NCBI GenBank assembly: GCA_023398335.1
Contig: JAEWSJ010000006.1
Coordinates: 76,710-140,709 of the forward strand
Source of the DNA: Bacillota bacterium
GTDB taxonomy: Bacteria > Bacillota_I > Bacilli_A > RFN20 > CAG-288
DNA: 64,000 nucleotides
Reading direction: 5' to 3'
The notes beneath the pieces are model-generated. The model was given only the letters and a program-made list of their open reading frames with translations, made no database searches and was not told the origin of the DNA. The position numbers and the translations under genes are program-made. Shown in pieces: positions 54,733 through 63,680 of this stretch. Each line of letters opens with the position of its first letter. Within the stretch, counting starts at the first letter, position 1.

Positions 54733-55581
54733 TTAAATTGCCCCTGAAATAAGACCAACTATATCTGGTTGAAAGACCGCCATAGTAATAACTCCGGCTA
54801 AAAATGCAGAAATTACAATGATATCAATCGTATCGTTAATTGACCATTTACGGCGGTTGAATTTTGTTCTTTTACCTGTTGGATTATAGCCTCTGGCTTC
54901 CATGGCATCAGCAAGTTCTCCTGAACGAATAAAGCAGGAAACAAATAGGGGAATAATTAAGGAAATAATAGCACGGAATTTTTCTTTTAATTTACCTTCT
55001 TTAAAATCAACACCACGGGAGGCTTGAGCACGCATAATTTTATTAGCTTCTTCTATAAGAGTAGGAATAAAACGAAGGGTTAAAGATAAGGTCATTGCAA
55101 TAATGTGAACTGGTAATTTTACGAGCTTGAAAGGGGATAATATCCATTCAAGAGCAAAGGTAAGTTCAAGGGGCTTAGTGGAGGCAGTAAGAATCGTAGT
55201 TAGCATTATCATCAGCATTAATCTAACAATAATGTATAAAGTACGAATTATTCCTTCCCAATAAACAACAAAGTCCCACATGGTAAAAGCTGGTGTACCA
55301 CTTCTGGTAGTAAAGATGTTGATAATCAATAAGAAAATAATCATCAACCATAAGGCTTTTAACGATTTAAATATTGAAATAAAACTTATTTTTCCAATTA
55401 TCATTATCGTTAGAAGAATAAGAAAAATTAGCGCGTAAAAAATAAAGTTTGTTGTAACCGTGCCGAAGTTTAAGAATATAGTCACCATTAAAACAATCAT
55501 ACCCACTAATTTAATTCGTGGGTCGAGTTTATGAATGATAGTGTTAGCAGGAATGTAACGTCCTAGAGCGATATTATTCAT
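54733..55581 (-). CDS. ecfT: ECF transporter transmembrane subunit EcfT
   Basis: 282 residues with five to six membrane helices and the coupling motifs AQASRGVDF and DAMEARGYNP, the Ala-Arg-Gly signatures that dock the two ATPases. It serves several S components for vitamins or metals. No S component gene lies in the window. It overlaps ecfA2 by eight bases. Confidence 0.95.
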   Translation of the reverse strand: MNNIALGRYIPANTIIHKLDPRIKLVGMIVLMVTIFLNFGTVTTNFIFYALIFLILLTIMIIGKISFISIFKSLKALWLMIIFLLIINIFTTRSGTPAFTMWDFVVYWEGIIRTLYIIVRLMLMIMLTTILTASTKPLELTFALEWILSPFKLVKLPVHIIAMTLSLTLRFIPTLIEEANKIMRAQASRGVDFKEGKLKEKFRAIISLIIPLFVSCFIRSGELADAMEARGYNPTGKRTKFNRRKWSINDTIDIIVISAFLAGVITMAVFQPDIVGLISGAI

Positions 55582-56503
55582 GTGCTTTTACCCTACTAGT
55601 CTCATCAGCTAATGATTTTATGTCTTTAATCTTAGCGATATCTATTGCTAAACCATGTTCAATCAAAGCTAAAGCAGTTTTAAATACTAAAGGTGGTTCA
55701 ATGGCAACTGAACGTAAAAATTCAGTATCTTGGAATAACTTTAGCGGTGTAGTTTCTTTCATCATTATTCCTTTTGACATAACGCAGACTTCTTCAGCGT
55801 ATTTAAGTACAATTTCCATATTATGTGTAACTAGAATGATTGATTTACCTAAATCATAAATTGATTTAAATAATTTCATCATTTCTTTTTCGCCTTGTGG
55901 ATCTAGTCCAGCTGTTGGTTCATCTAGAACAAGTACTTCTGGATTTAATGATAGAATTCCGGCAATAGCGACACGTCTTTTTTCTCCACCGGATAATTCA
56001 AAAGGAGAACGTGAAAAGTACTCTTCATTAATTCCGACTTCTTTCAAAGCCTTTATGGCCATTTCTTTAGCTTCATCTTCACTAGCACCGAAATTTAATG
56101 GACCAAACATAACATCTTTCAAAACTGTTTCTTCAAATAATTGATATTCAGGGAATTGGAAAACAAGTCCGGCGTATTTTCTTAACGCTTTGATATCAAA
56201 TTGTTTGTTTTTTTGTTTGCGTTTTAATTTATTCAATTGTTCTTCGGTTAAAGATAGATCTTTTAAGACTCTTTTTCCGTCTTTAACTTCGATATAATAC
56301 TTATTCATTTTTATCGATCCACTAGTAGGAGTAGATAATCCGTTTAAGGTTTGAACTAAAGTGGATTTACCACTTCCAGTTTCACCAACCAACGCTAAAA
56401 ATATATGATCACCAATGGTGATGTTGACATCGTGAAGAGCGTGATGTTCAAAAGAAGTGTGGGGTGAATAAATATAGTTTAAATTTTTTACTTCAATGGA
56501 CAT
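55574..56503 (-). CDS. ecfA2: ECF transporter ATPase EcfA2
   Basis: 309 residues. Walker A LVGETGSGKSTLVQ near 37, Q-loop VFQFPEYQLFEETV near 113, signature FELSGGEKRRVAIA and Walker B LVLDEPTAGLDP. The FPEYQLF form is typical of EcfA2. A segment of about 25 residues before the Q-loop (LKRKQKNKQFDIK) lengthens it slightly. It overlaps ecfA1 by 16 bases. Confidence 0.95.
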   Translation of the reverse strand: MSIEVKNLNYIYSPHTSFEHHALHDVNITIGDHIFLALVGETGSGKSTLVQTLNGLSTPTSGSIKMNKYYIEVKDGKRVLKDLSLTEEQLNKLKRKQKNKQFDIKALRKYAGLVFQFPEYQLFEETVLKDVMFGPLNFGASEDEAKEMAIKALKEVGINEEYFSRSPFELSGGEKRRVAIAGILSLNPEVLVLDEPTAGLDPQGEKEMMKLFKSIYDLGKSIILVTHNMEIVLKYAEEVCVMSKGIMMKETTPLKLFQDTEFLRSVAIEPPLVFKTALALIEHGLAIDIAKIKDIKSLADETSRVKAHE

Positions 56504-57318
56504 AATTGTGTTATTAACCCTTCTATAGAAGATACGGAATCAACGTTGATTCCGCGTTTTTGTAATTCGGAATCAAGTGATTTAAAAAATGGGATATCAA
56601 GATTGAGTTTTCTTAATTTATCAATATTAGAAAAAACTTCTTCCGGGGTGGAATCCAAAACCTTTTTACCTTTTTCTAGGACGATAACATGGTTAGCTTG
56701 GTAGGCCTCTTCGATATCGTGTGTGATAGAAATAATTGTAAGAGAAGGATTCTCTTGCTTCATTTTATGAATCAATTCAGTAATCTCTCTTTTTCCTTTT
56801 GGATCCAACATAGAGGTTGATTCATCCATCAAAAGAATCTTCGGATTTCTAACTAGTGTTCCAGCAATCGCAACACGTTGTTTTTGACCACCAGAAAGAG
56901 CAGAAGGCTCACGATCTAAATAATCAAGCATACCAACCTTTGTGGCGTATTCTTTGACTAGTTCAGGCATTTTATCTTCAGGAGTGGAATCGTTTTCTAA
57001 GCCGAATGCAATATCGTCTTGAACAGAGGCACCGATAAATTGGTTATCAGGGTTTTGAAATACTATTCCGATATTTTTTCTCAACTCTAAAACATTGTCA
57101 TCAGTCATCATTTGACCGAAGATTTCAATGCTTCCACTGCGTTGGAGAAGAAGACCAATAATAAGCTTAGCTATCGTTGATTTACCAGACCCATTATGAC
57201 CAATAAGAGCGAGATACTCGCCTTGTTTTACTTTAAATGAAACATTATCAACGTTTGTAACTGATTCTTCATATCCAAAAGATAAATTTCTTAATTCAAC
57301 TGCAATAATATCGTTCAT
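56488..57318 (-). CDS. ecfA1: ECF transporter ATPase EcfA1
   Basis: 276 residues. Walker A LIGHNGSGKSTIAK, Q-loop VFQNPDNQFIGASVQDDIAFG (the NPDNQF form of EcfA1), signature [13 protein letters not shown] and Walker B ILLMDESTSMLDPKG, with Glu replaced by Asp-Glu-Ser in the usual manner for this subunit. It leads the ecfA1-ecfA2-ecfT-truA-PHP operon, after a two-base gap from the small membrane protein gene. Confidence 0.95.
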   Translation of the reverse strand: MNDIIAVELRNLSFGYEESVTNVDNVSFKVKQGEYLALIGHNGSGKSTIAKLIIGLLLQRSGSIEIFGQMMTDDNVLELRKNIGIVFQNPDNQFIGASVQDDIAFGLENDSTPEDKMPELVKEYATKVGMLDYLDREPSALSGGQKQRVAIAGTLVRNPKILLMDESTSMLDPKGKREITELIHKMKQENPSLTIISITHDIEEAYQANHVIVLEKGKKVLDSTPEEVFSNIDKLRKLNLDIPFFKSLDSELQKRGINVDSVSSIEGLITQLCPLK

Positions 57319-57320
57319 TC

Positions 57321-57551
57321 TTATTTGTTTTCATCCTTGCTACTATGTTTTTTTTCATACATATATCCATAAATCCAGTAAGCGACTAATGAAACTCCGG
57401 AAATACATGAATAGATGATAAAGAATATTTTTCTTGCGTCATCACTTCCGTTAGTAACTAAGCCGTAGAAAGAAACAAGAATTAACACTAAACATAGAAT
57501 AATCATTCCAGTTCCACGGAGATATTTTTTAATAAAAGTTTTTTTATTCAT
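57321..57551 (-). CDS. Small two-helix membrane protein (76 aa)
   Basis: The ATG (MNKKTFIKKYLRG) is chosen since GGAG lies 6 bases upstream; a TTG four codons earlier overlaps the previous gene. Two hydrophobic helices (about 15-34 and 44-65) are separated by an acidic loop (NGSDDARK), and the C-terminus is charged. Not recognised. It sits between the dCMP deaminase and ecfA1 genes with gaps of one and two bases. Confidence 0.7.
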   Translation of the reverse strand: MNKKTFIKKYLRGTGMIILCLVLILVSFYGLVTNGSDDARKIFFIIYSCISGVSLVAYWIYGYMYEKKHSSKDENK

Positions 57552-57552
57552 A

Positions 57553-58032
57553 TTATTCTCCAAAACTAAGTTGAGGAATTCTTCCTTCGTATTTAGTTAT
57601 TTTTACATTGGCGGTATTTAGCAATCTTTCAGAAGCTTTACATTCGAGACTCCCAACATGTTTATTTGAAAGATATATTATTTCCTTGATACCTGATTGA
57701 ATAATTGCTTTGGCACATTCATTACATGGAAATAAAGTAACATATACTCTAGCTCCTCTAATATCTTTATTTGCATTTAATATCGCATTAAGTTCAGCAT
57801 GAACAACGTAAGGATATTTTGTGTTTAGAGGGTCTTTATCCTCACGGCCCCACGGCATAACGCTGTCATCACATCCACTAGGCATTCCGTTGTACCCTAA
57901 GGAAAGAACTTTGTTGTCAGGAGAGACAATACAAGCTCCAACTTTAGTTGAAGGATCTTTACTTCTTAACGATGAGAGAAGAGCGATACCCATAAAGTAT
58001 TCGTCCCATGATATATGATCTTTGTTGTCCAT
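57553..58032 (-). CDS. comEB: dCMP deaminase family protein (ComEB-like)
   Basis: 159 residues with the zinc sites HAELNAIL and PCNECAKAII. The N-terminal SWDEYFMGIALLSSLRSKDPSTKVGACIV is typical of deoxycytidylate deaminases, which supply dUMP for thymidylate synthesis. ComEB is its name in Bacillus, where the gene lies in the comE locus; here it heads the run into the ECF operon. Confidence 0.93.
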   Translation of the reverse strand: MDNKDHISWDEYFMGIALLSSLRSKDPSTKVGACIVSPDNKVLSLGYNGMPSGCDDSVMPWGREDKDPLNTKYPYVVHAELNAILNANKDIRGARVYVTLFPCNECAKAIIQSGIKEIIYLSNKHVGSLECKASERLLNTANVKITKYEGRIPQLSFGE

Positions 58033-58100
58033 ATTAAAACTCCTTTTAAACTTACTTTTAATTATACAAGTTAATTATAGCGTATACATAGATTTTTTGT

Positions 58101-58129
58101 AAAAAAAACACTTGCAAGCGCAAATGTTT
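58101..58129 (-). terminator. Terminator of the P-type ATPase gene
   Basis: Minus strand: AAACATTTGC pairs with GCAAGTGTTT (one mismatch) across GCTT, followed by a T8 run (A at 58101-58108). Confidence 0.8.
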
Positions 58130-58149
58130 CTTTGTTAAATGATAAATAA

Positions 58150-60891
58150 TTATTTAGTCTTTTTGTATTTCTTAATTAAGTATTGAGAAAAGACAATGAT
58201 TTCATGTAAGACAAGAGGAATGGTAGATACTCCTACCAATGTAATCCATTGGATGGCATCTAGTTTGGTACAAGAGAAGAAATCATTAAAGACTTCAACT
58301 TCTGTAAGTAAAACAGGGAACAAAATTCCAAAAGCAAACGAAATTAGGAATAAATAGTTCTTAGATTTGAAAACGTGGACGAACGATTTCTTGGTGTTTG
58401 ACATAGATAACATATGGAATAATTGGGAAACTCCGAGAACAACGAAAGCGCAAGTCTCAGATTCTCTTAATAAAACAGGATCGGAATTTAATATAGATAT
58501 AATATCGCTTAAATTAAATCCAACTTGTTGAATTGGATAGAATAAGAAGGCTAATAAGGAAATGCCTCCGATGACAAACCCGTAAAAAATCAGTGTGAAA
58601 TAATCTTCTCTAACAAACAAACCTTCTGACGAAGAACGTGGTTTATCATTCATGATATTTGGATCTTTTTCATCTCCACCCAAAGCAACAGCAGGAAGAG
58701 AATCTGTAATTAAGTTGACAAATAAAATATGGATAGCGGCTAAAGGAGTTGGTAAGCCTAAGCAGACGGCGATAAACATACAGAAGACTTCACCGATATT
58801 TGAAGATAATAAAAACAGTATAGTTTTCTTGATATTAGCGTAAATACCTCTTCCTTCTTCAACTGCTTTTTCAATTGTCGCAAAGTTATCGTCGCTAAGA
58901 ACCATATCAGCTGCACCTTTAGCAACATCGGTGCCAGTAATTCCCATGGCAATACCTATATCAGATGACTTTAAGGAAGGAGCGTCATTAACGCCATCTC
59001 CTGTCATTGCAACGATGTTTCCATTCTTTTTAAAAGCTTGAACTATTGAAACTTTATTTTCTGGTGAAACACGAGCAAAGACACGACATGATTTTACTTT
59101 TTCAATTAATTCTGCTTCGCTGCAGGCGGTAATTTCGTCTCCAGACATGCATTGGGATTTGTCTTTGGCAATTCCAAGCTCGGAAGCAATGGCAAAAGCT
59201 GTATCTTTATGATCTCCGGTAATCATTACCGTAACAATACCAGCATTCTTAAATTTTTCAATTGCTGGTTTAGCTTCTTTACGTGGTGGGTCAACCATAG
59301 CAACTAAGCCGATAAATATTAGGTTTTCTTCTTTAAGTGTAGATGAATTAGAAGAAGCTAAAGCGAGTACTCTTAAGGCTTTTTCCGTCATGGATAAAGC
59401 GGAGGATTCAATATTTTCTATATCTTTTGGAGTGATATCTCTTACTACGTTATTCTCTTTGATTTTAGTAACGTGTTTTAAGACTTGATCTAAGGCTCCT
59501 TTGGTATAGGAAATGTGTTTTTTGTCTTCCGTTTGATGAAGTGTTGACATCATTTTTCTTACGCTGTCGAATGGTAACTCATCAATACGTTTGTATTTCT
59601 TTTCTAAATTTTTCTTTTTATTTGAAAAATCTAAAGCGAGGGCAACTAAGGCTATTTCTGTTGGATCACCATAGGAAGATTCTTCATCAATTTCAGCGTT
59701 GGAACATAGACATAAACCTGAAGCTAATTCCTCGAGTTCATTTTTATTGTCTAAGAAATCTTTTTTTGAATACTTTTGGCCATTTACATAAGCTTCAACT
59801 ACTGTCATTTTATTTTGTGTTAAGGTTCCAGTTTTATCTGAACAGACAACATTAACGCTCCCTAGTGTTTCAACACTTTGAAGTTTTCTAACAATCGTAT
59901 TAACTTTAACCATTCTTTGAACACCTAAAGCTAGAACGATAGTAACAACGGCTGGTAATCCTTCTGGGACGGCAGCAACAGCTAAGGAAATAGCTGTTAT
60001 TAACATAGTAAAGACACTTGTTAAGATATCTTTACCTTGAACGGTAGCTTGAATAATACCAATAATAAAGAATAAGACTACTAAGCCTATTGTAACAATA
60101 CCAAGAAGTTTAGATAAAGAGGCTAATCTTTTTTGAAGCGGAGTTAGTTCTTCTCCTCCTTCAGACAATAAGGAAGCGATATGACCGATTTCGGTATTCA
60201 TACCGGTAGAAATTACAATTGCTTCTCCATGTCCATAAACGATTGGGGTGGACATAAATACGGTGTTAAGACGATCTCCTACTCCAACTTCTTCGCTAAG
60301 AACTACTGAAGCATCTTTTTCAACTGGTAATGATTCTCCAGTTAATGAAGATTCATCGGTTTTAAGATTTACACTTGTGAGTAAGCGACAGTCCGCTGGG
60401 ACTGTTGATCCTTCTTCTAAGATAACTATATCTCCTGGAACTAATTCGCTCGCACTTAGTGAAGTGATTTTTCCATCTCTTTTTACTACAGCAGTTGGGG
60501 CACTTAACTTTTTTAAGGCTTCGAGTGATTTTTCTGCTTTGGCTTCTTGGATTGTTCCAATAAAGCCATTTAGAAGAACAACGATTAATATAACAACGGC
60601 ATCTGCGTATGTTTCTAAATCTGCTCCAGCGTTCCAGTTCCATGAGATTCCGTTAGTTGTATTGATAAATGGTACGATTAGAGAAATTAAAGCTGCAACA
60701 AAAAGAATGTAGATCATCGGATCATTTAGCTGCGATAAGAATACTAAGATCAGCGGTGTTTTCTTTTTTTCCTTTAACTTATTTTCACCATACTTAAGAC
60801 GATTATCATTAACTTGTTCGTGTGATAATCCATTTTCTTGATTTATTTTGAATTCATCAAGTAATTCTTTTTTTGTTTTTGCTTCTAACAC
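58150..60891 (-). CDS. P2-type cation ATPase, probable Mn2+ exporter
   Basis: 913 residues with the layout of a P2A (SERCA/PMCA-like) pump: N-terminal cation ATPase domain, TGES loop near 190, helix M4 PEGLPAVVT near 315, phosphorylation motif CSDKTGTLTQ near 350, KGALDQVL nucleotide domain, TGDGVNDAPSLK and M6 NLITDSLPAVALG. It would be named a calcium pump by similarity. The yybP-ykoY manganese riboswitch directly upstream suggests Mn2+ efflux, as for related riboswitch-controlled pumps in Lactococcus and Streptococcus. Start is GTG with GGAGG 6 bases before. Confidence 0.9.
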   Translation of the reverse strand: MLEAKTKKELLDEFKINQENGLSHEQVNDNRLKYGENKLKEKKKTPLILVFLSQLNDPMIYILFVAALISLIVPFINTTNGISWNWNAGADLETYADAVVILIVVLLNGFIGTIQEAKAEKSLEALKKLSAPTAVVKRDGKITSLSASELVPGDIVILEEGSTVPADCRLLTSVNLKTDESSLTGESLPVEKDASVVLSEEVGVGDRLNTVFMSTPIVYGHGEAIVISTGMNTEIGHIASLLSEGGEELTPLQKRLASLSKLLGIVTIGLVVLFFIIGIIQATVQGKDILTSVFTMLITAISLAVAAVPEGLPAVVTIVLALGVQRMVKVNTIVRKLQSVETLGSVNVVCSDKTGTLTQNKMTVVEAYVNGQKYSKKDFLDNKNELEELASGLCLCSNAEIDEESSYGDPTEIALVALALDFSNKKKNLEKKYKRIDELPFDSVRKMMSTLHQTEDKKHISYTKGALDQVLKHVTKIKENNVVRDITPKDIENIESSALSMTEKALRVLALASSNSSTLKEENLIFIGLVAMVDPPRKEAKPAIEKFKNAGIVTVMITGDHKDTAFAIASELGIAKDKSQCMSGDEITACSEAELIEKVKSCRVFARVSPENKVSIVQAFKKNGNIVAMTGDGVNDAPSLKSSDIGIAMGITGTDVAKGAADMVLSDDNFATIEKAVEEGRGIYANIKKTILFLLSSNIGEVFCMFIAVCLGLPTPLAAIHILFVNLITDSLPAVALGGDEKDPNIMNDKPRSSSEGLFVREDYFTLIFYGFVIGGISLLAFLFYPIQQVGFNLSDIISILNSDPVLLRESETCAFVVLGVSQLFHMLSMSNTKKSFVHVFKSKNYLFLISFAFGILFPVLLTEVEVFNDFFSCTKLDAIQWITLVGVSTIPLVLHEIIVFSQYLIKKYKKTK

Positions 60892-60909
60892 AAAAAACCT
60901 CCTTTATTA

Positions 60910-61003
60910 TAAAGGTCTTGCTGTGCTTTATCTTAGCACGACTTTGTCCTGGATGGTCATCCGTGTTGTAGAACAAAATCCTTAGAAGCTACTCCCCATT
61001 TAT
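60910..61003 (-). ncRNA. yybP-ykoY (manganese) riboswitch
   Basis: Minus strand: ATGGGGAGTAGC, then a variable arm, GATGACCATCC, GTGCTAAGATAAAGCAC, AAGACCTTT. GGGGAGTAG at the 5' side and AAGACCTTT at the 3' side are the conserved parts that form the Mn2+ pocket and base helix. It ends about 20 bases before GTG. TATAAT on the minus strand (61016-61011) places the transcript start just upstream. No separate terminator is obvious after the aptamer, and AAAGG(T) may pair with CCTTTATAATAAAGG near the ribosome binding site. Confidence 0.88.
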
Positions 61004-61016
61004 AGAATACATTATA

Positions 61017-61299
61017 CACAAAATTGTTAAGAAAGGAAGATATATTTAATAATAATTATTTAGAATATTTAATAGTTCTTAGCAGCTTTATTGACAAAGG
61101 AATACTTCGGCTTGCACAATTGAGTTTTGATTAATATTCTTTTTGTGCTTTCAAATTTTTTTGCACAGTTACGTCTTGAAACCTAAGACGTATTTTCTAA
61201 AAAAAAATTTAATATATACGTTTTTTATAGAAATTTATGTACTTAAGGCGGTAAAAAAATATGATTTAATAAATAGTTTAATTTATGTATATTTTCCTA
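61017..61299. other. Intergenic stretch with an orphan hairpin
   Basis: No protein gene is convincing. TTGACA (61091-61096) followed 18 bases later by CACAAT is a weak promoter, and TACGTCTT/AAGACGTA with TTTTCT at 61170-61198 is terminator-like. Together they could outline a small RNA of about 70-80 bases on plus. Evidence is weak. Confidence 0.3.
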
Positions 61300-61355
61300 T
61301 TGATAAAGTTTTTTTTTACGATATAGTATAAGCATGAAGTATAAAAAATATACTT
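61300..61355 (+). promoter_or_regulatory. Promoter and palindrome before the DUF1538 operon
   Basis: TTGATA (61300-61305), 16 bases, TATAGT (61322-61327). A perfect palindrome AAGTATA-AAAAA-TATACTT at 61337-61355 covers the likely transcript start, a position where a repressor would block transcription. Confidence 0.55.
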
Positions 61356-61374
61356 AAAATACGGGGTGCTTCTT

Positions 61375-62940
61375 GTGAAAAAAAACGCTTTTCTTAACAG
61401 TCTAATTACTAGCTCATTGTCTATTGTCCCAATCATTGTTATTGTGTCAATTCTTTCGCTTACAGGAATAACTCCTTTACCCCAAAAGCTGGATTACGCT
61501 TTCCTATATATAGGAATGATAGTTTTAATACTTGGCTTGGCATTATTTTCAATTGGTGCTGAAAGAAGTTTAAGTAAGGTTGGTAAAAACATCGGTAAAA
61601 ACGTTTCTAAACAAACTAATTTATGGGTTGTGGTTATTGTTGTATTTGTTTTAGGTGCCTTAATAACATGTGCAGAACCAAGCATAATGATTTTATCAAA
61701 ACAAACAACTGTTCCTTCATGGTTGTTTATTCTTTTCATTTCTGTTGGTGTTGGTTTGTTTGTTGTTTTCGGAGTAGTAAGAGTCTTTAAGCATCAAAGC
61801 TTAAATATGTGGCTATTATCTTTATATGGAATGGTCTTTGGTTTCTTATTGTTGTTAGAAGATAAAGGAGTTGTACCTTTTATCTTTGATGGTGGTGGGG
61901 CGACTACAGGTAGTGCAACTGTTCCGTTTATATTAGCTTTAGGGGCAGGTGTGGCAACGGTTAGAGGTGGAAAAAACAGTAAAGATGATTCTTTTGGATT
62001 AATTGCTATTGCTTCGGTTGGTCCATTAATTATGCTTACAATTATGTTTGCTTTATCAAGAACTGGAGCGCAGTCTTACGAAATTACTGATGTGTCTGCT
62101 ATTCTTAATGATGAAAACTTATTAATGAGATTCTTCACTCAACTTATACCAACTTTTTCTAACGGAAAATTAAATCAATATGGAATACTTCTTGAAGTGG
62201 CAATGTCTATTTTACCAATATTATTTATTTTCTTAATTTTCCAAAAATGTTTGTTACATCTTTCAAAATCTCAAGTATACAAGATATTAATTGGATTCGT
62301 ATTTGCTTACGTTGGCTTAGTAATTTTCCTTGATGGAGTTACATCGGTAATGATGCCGATTGGTCAATATCTTGGAATGTTACTTGGAAGTAAAAGTCCA
62401 TGGGTTATATTTGTAATTGCCTTTACTTTAGGCTTAGTTACAGTTCTATGTGAACCAGCAATCCATGTTTTAACTAAACAAATTGAAGATGTTAGCTCGG
62501 GAAGCATATCTAAAAACTCAGTTTTGATTACCTTGTCTGTTGGTGTTGGAATTGCTATTCTTCTTTCTGCCATCAGAGTTGTCTATAATTTCTCAATGTT
62601 ATATTATTTAGTTCCAGGATTAATTATTTCATTAGGTATGTCATTTTATTGTCCAAAACTATTTACTGCTTTGGCTTTCGATTCTGGCGGGGTTGCGAGT
62701 GGACCGATGACTTCAAGCTTCATCTTGCCACTTATCGTTGGAATTGCAATTACTTTAACAAATTACGATAGTACTCAAATAATGGGAAGAGCCTTTGGGG
62801 TTATTGGAATGGTTGCTTTAACTCCATTAATAGGAATTCAAATATTAGGTATTATGAGTAAGGTTAAAGAGCAAGCACATGATAATATCTTTGATACCGG
62901 TATTTGGCTTGAAGGAGATGAGGAGATTATTAATTTTTAA
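61375..62940 (+). CDS. DUF1538 family polytopic membrane protein
   Basis: About 521 residues, twelve or so membrane helices in two homologous halves. ALITCAEPSIMILSKQT (near 100) in the first half corresponds to VTVLCEPAIHVLTKQI (near 360) in the second; FDGGGATTGSATVPFILALG mirrors FDSGGVASGPMTSSFILPL. This internal duplication with CEP and GG(A/V)..G motifs is the DUF1538 pattern. The cargo is unknown. GTG at 61375 is preferred since GGGGTG is 7 bases upstream; an earlier GTG at 61366 overlaps that site. Two PII-like genes follow at once, suggesting regulation by nucleotide or metabolite. Confidence 0.85.
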   Translation: MKKNAFLNSLITSSLSIVPIIVIVSILSLTGITPLPQKLDYAFLYIGMIVLILGLALFSIGAERSLSKVGKNIGKNVSKQTNLWVVVIVVFVLGALITCAEPSIMILSKQTTVPSWLFILFISVGVGLFVVFGVVRVFKHQSLNMWLLSLYGMVFGFLLLLEDKGVVPFIFDGGGATTGSATVPFILALGAGVATVRGGKNSKDDSFGLIAIASVGPLIMLTIMFALSRTGAQSYEITDVSAILNDENLLMRFFTQLIPTFSNGKLNQYGILLEVAMSILPILFIFLIFQKCLLHLSKSQVYKILIGFVFAYVGLVIFLDGVTSVMMPIGQYLGMLLGSKSPWVIFVIAFTLGLVTVLCEPAIHVLTKQIEDVSSGSISKNSVLITLSVGVGIAILLSAIRVVYNFSMLYYLVPGLIISLGMSFYCPKLFTALAFDSGGVASGPMTSSFILPLIVGIAITLTNYDSTQIMGRAFGVIGMVALTPLIGIQILGIMSKVKEQAHDNIFDTGIWLEGDEEIINF

Positions 62941-62942
62941 TT

Positions 62943-63344
62943 ATGAACAAGAATAAAATAAATAGCAAAAAAATAAAAAAAGAAGAATCAACAACTTCTT
63001 ATCAAGCTTCGCACGAGATTGTGAAGCTATCATTTGGAACAGTGATAGTAAATAAAGGTCAAGATGATTATGTTATCTCTCTGCTTAAAAAGCATAAGGT
63101 TAGTGCATTCTTTTCTAAAATCGGAGAAGGAACAGCATCTAAGGAAGTGTATAATCTAATCGGCTTAGAAGATAATAGTAAATCAGTTATTTTCTTCATC
63201 TTTAGAAAAGATATGGTAGATGAGATAAAAGAAGATTTGAAAATCTATTTCAACGCATCAAAATATAATAAAGGTGTATTTGTATCAGTAGATTTAGTTT
63301 CGATCATTGGCGTGATGAGTTATAGATTTCTAGGAAATTGTTAA
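62943..63344 (+). CDS. PII-like protein with basic N-terminal extension (133 aa)
   Basis: After a Lys-rich tail (about 1-25) a ferredoxin-like fold is suggested: VKLSFGTVIVNKGQDDYVISLLKKHKV, SKIGEGTAS, KSVIFFIFRKDMVDEIKEDLKIYF, GVFVSVDLVSIIGV. This is the pattern of PII-type signal trimers, with GEGTAS in place of the G.G.. loop, but no uridylylated Tyr is evident. It starts two bases after the DUF1538 stop and is followed by a second PII-like gene. Confidence 0.7.
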   Translation: MNKNKINSKKIKKEESTTSYQASHEIVKLSFGTVIVNKGQDDYVISLLKKHKVSAFFSKIGEGTASKEVYNLIGLEDNSKSVIFFIFRKDMVDEIKEDLKIYFNASKYNKGVFVSVDLVSIIGVMSYRFLGNC

Positions 63345-63359
63345 TAAGGAGATAAAGAT

Positions 63360-63680
63360 ATGGAAAATGTATTTGAAATGATTGTAGTATTCGTCAATGA
63401 TGGCTTTTCTGACGTTGTTATGGACGCTGCAAGAAAAGAAGGTGCCAATGGCGGTACTGTAATGAACTGCCGCGGAACTGCAAATAAAGAAATAGAAGAA
63501 AAATACGGAATTGGAATCTCCGAAGATAAAGATATGGTGCTTATTATTGTTCCAAAAGAAATTAAAGATAAAGTAATTAAATCAATTAACGAAAATGCTG
63601 GACTCAAGACTGATAAGCATGGAATTATTTTCTCTTTACCAATCAGCGATGCTGAAGGTTTGAACTATAACGAAAAATAG
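63360..63680 (+). CDS. PII family signal protein (106 aa)
   Basis: 106 residues: EMIVVFVNDGFSDVVMDAARKEGANGGTVMNCRGT is the PII beta-alpha-beta start with GANGGTV and the T-loop region, and DMVLIIVPKEIKDKVIKSI is the second beta-alpha. GIIFSLPISDAEGL closes the fold. The T-loop Tyr of GlnB is absent. It should form a trimer and probably gates the DUF1538 transporter. RBS AAGGAG precedes ATG. Different from its neighbour, so this is not a simple recent duplicate. Confidence 0.85.
   Translation: MENVFEMIVVFVNDGFSDVVMDAARKEGANGGTVMNCRGTANKEIEEKYGIGISEDKDMVLIIVPKEIKDKVIKSINENAGLKTDKHGIIFSLPISDAEGLNYNEK

Noticed and set aside
54732..54758. Longer N-terminus for TruA
   Set aside because: It would overlap ecfT, and the family starts at MYNTLLIISY.
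60248..60712. Plus-strand open frame of 154 codons
   Set aside because: Antisense to conserved N-terminal motifs of the P-type ATPase.
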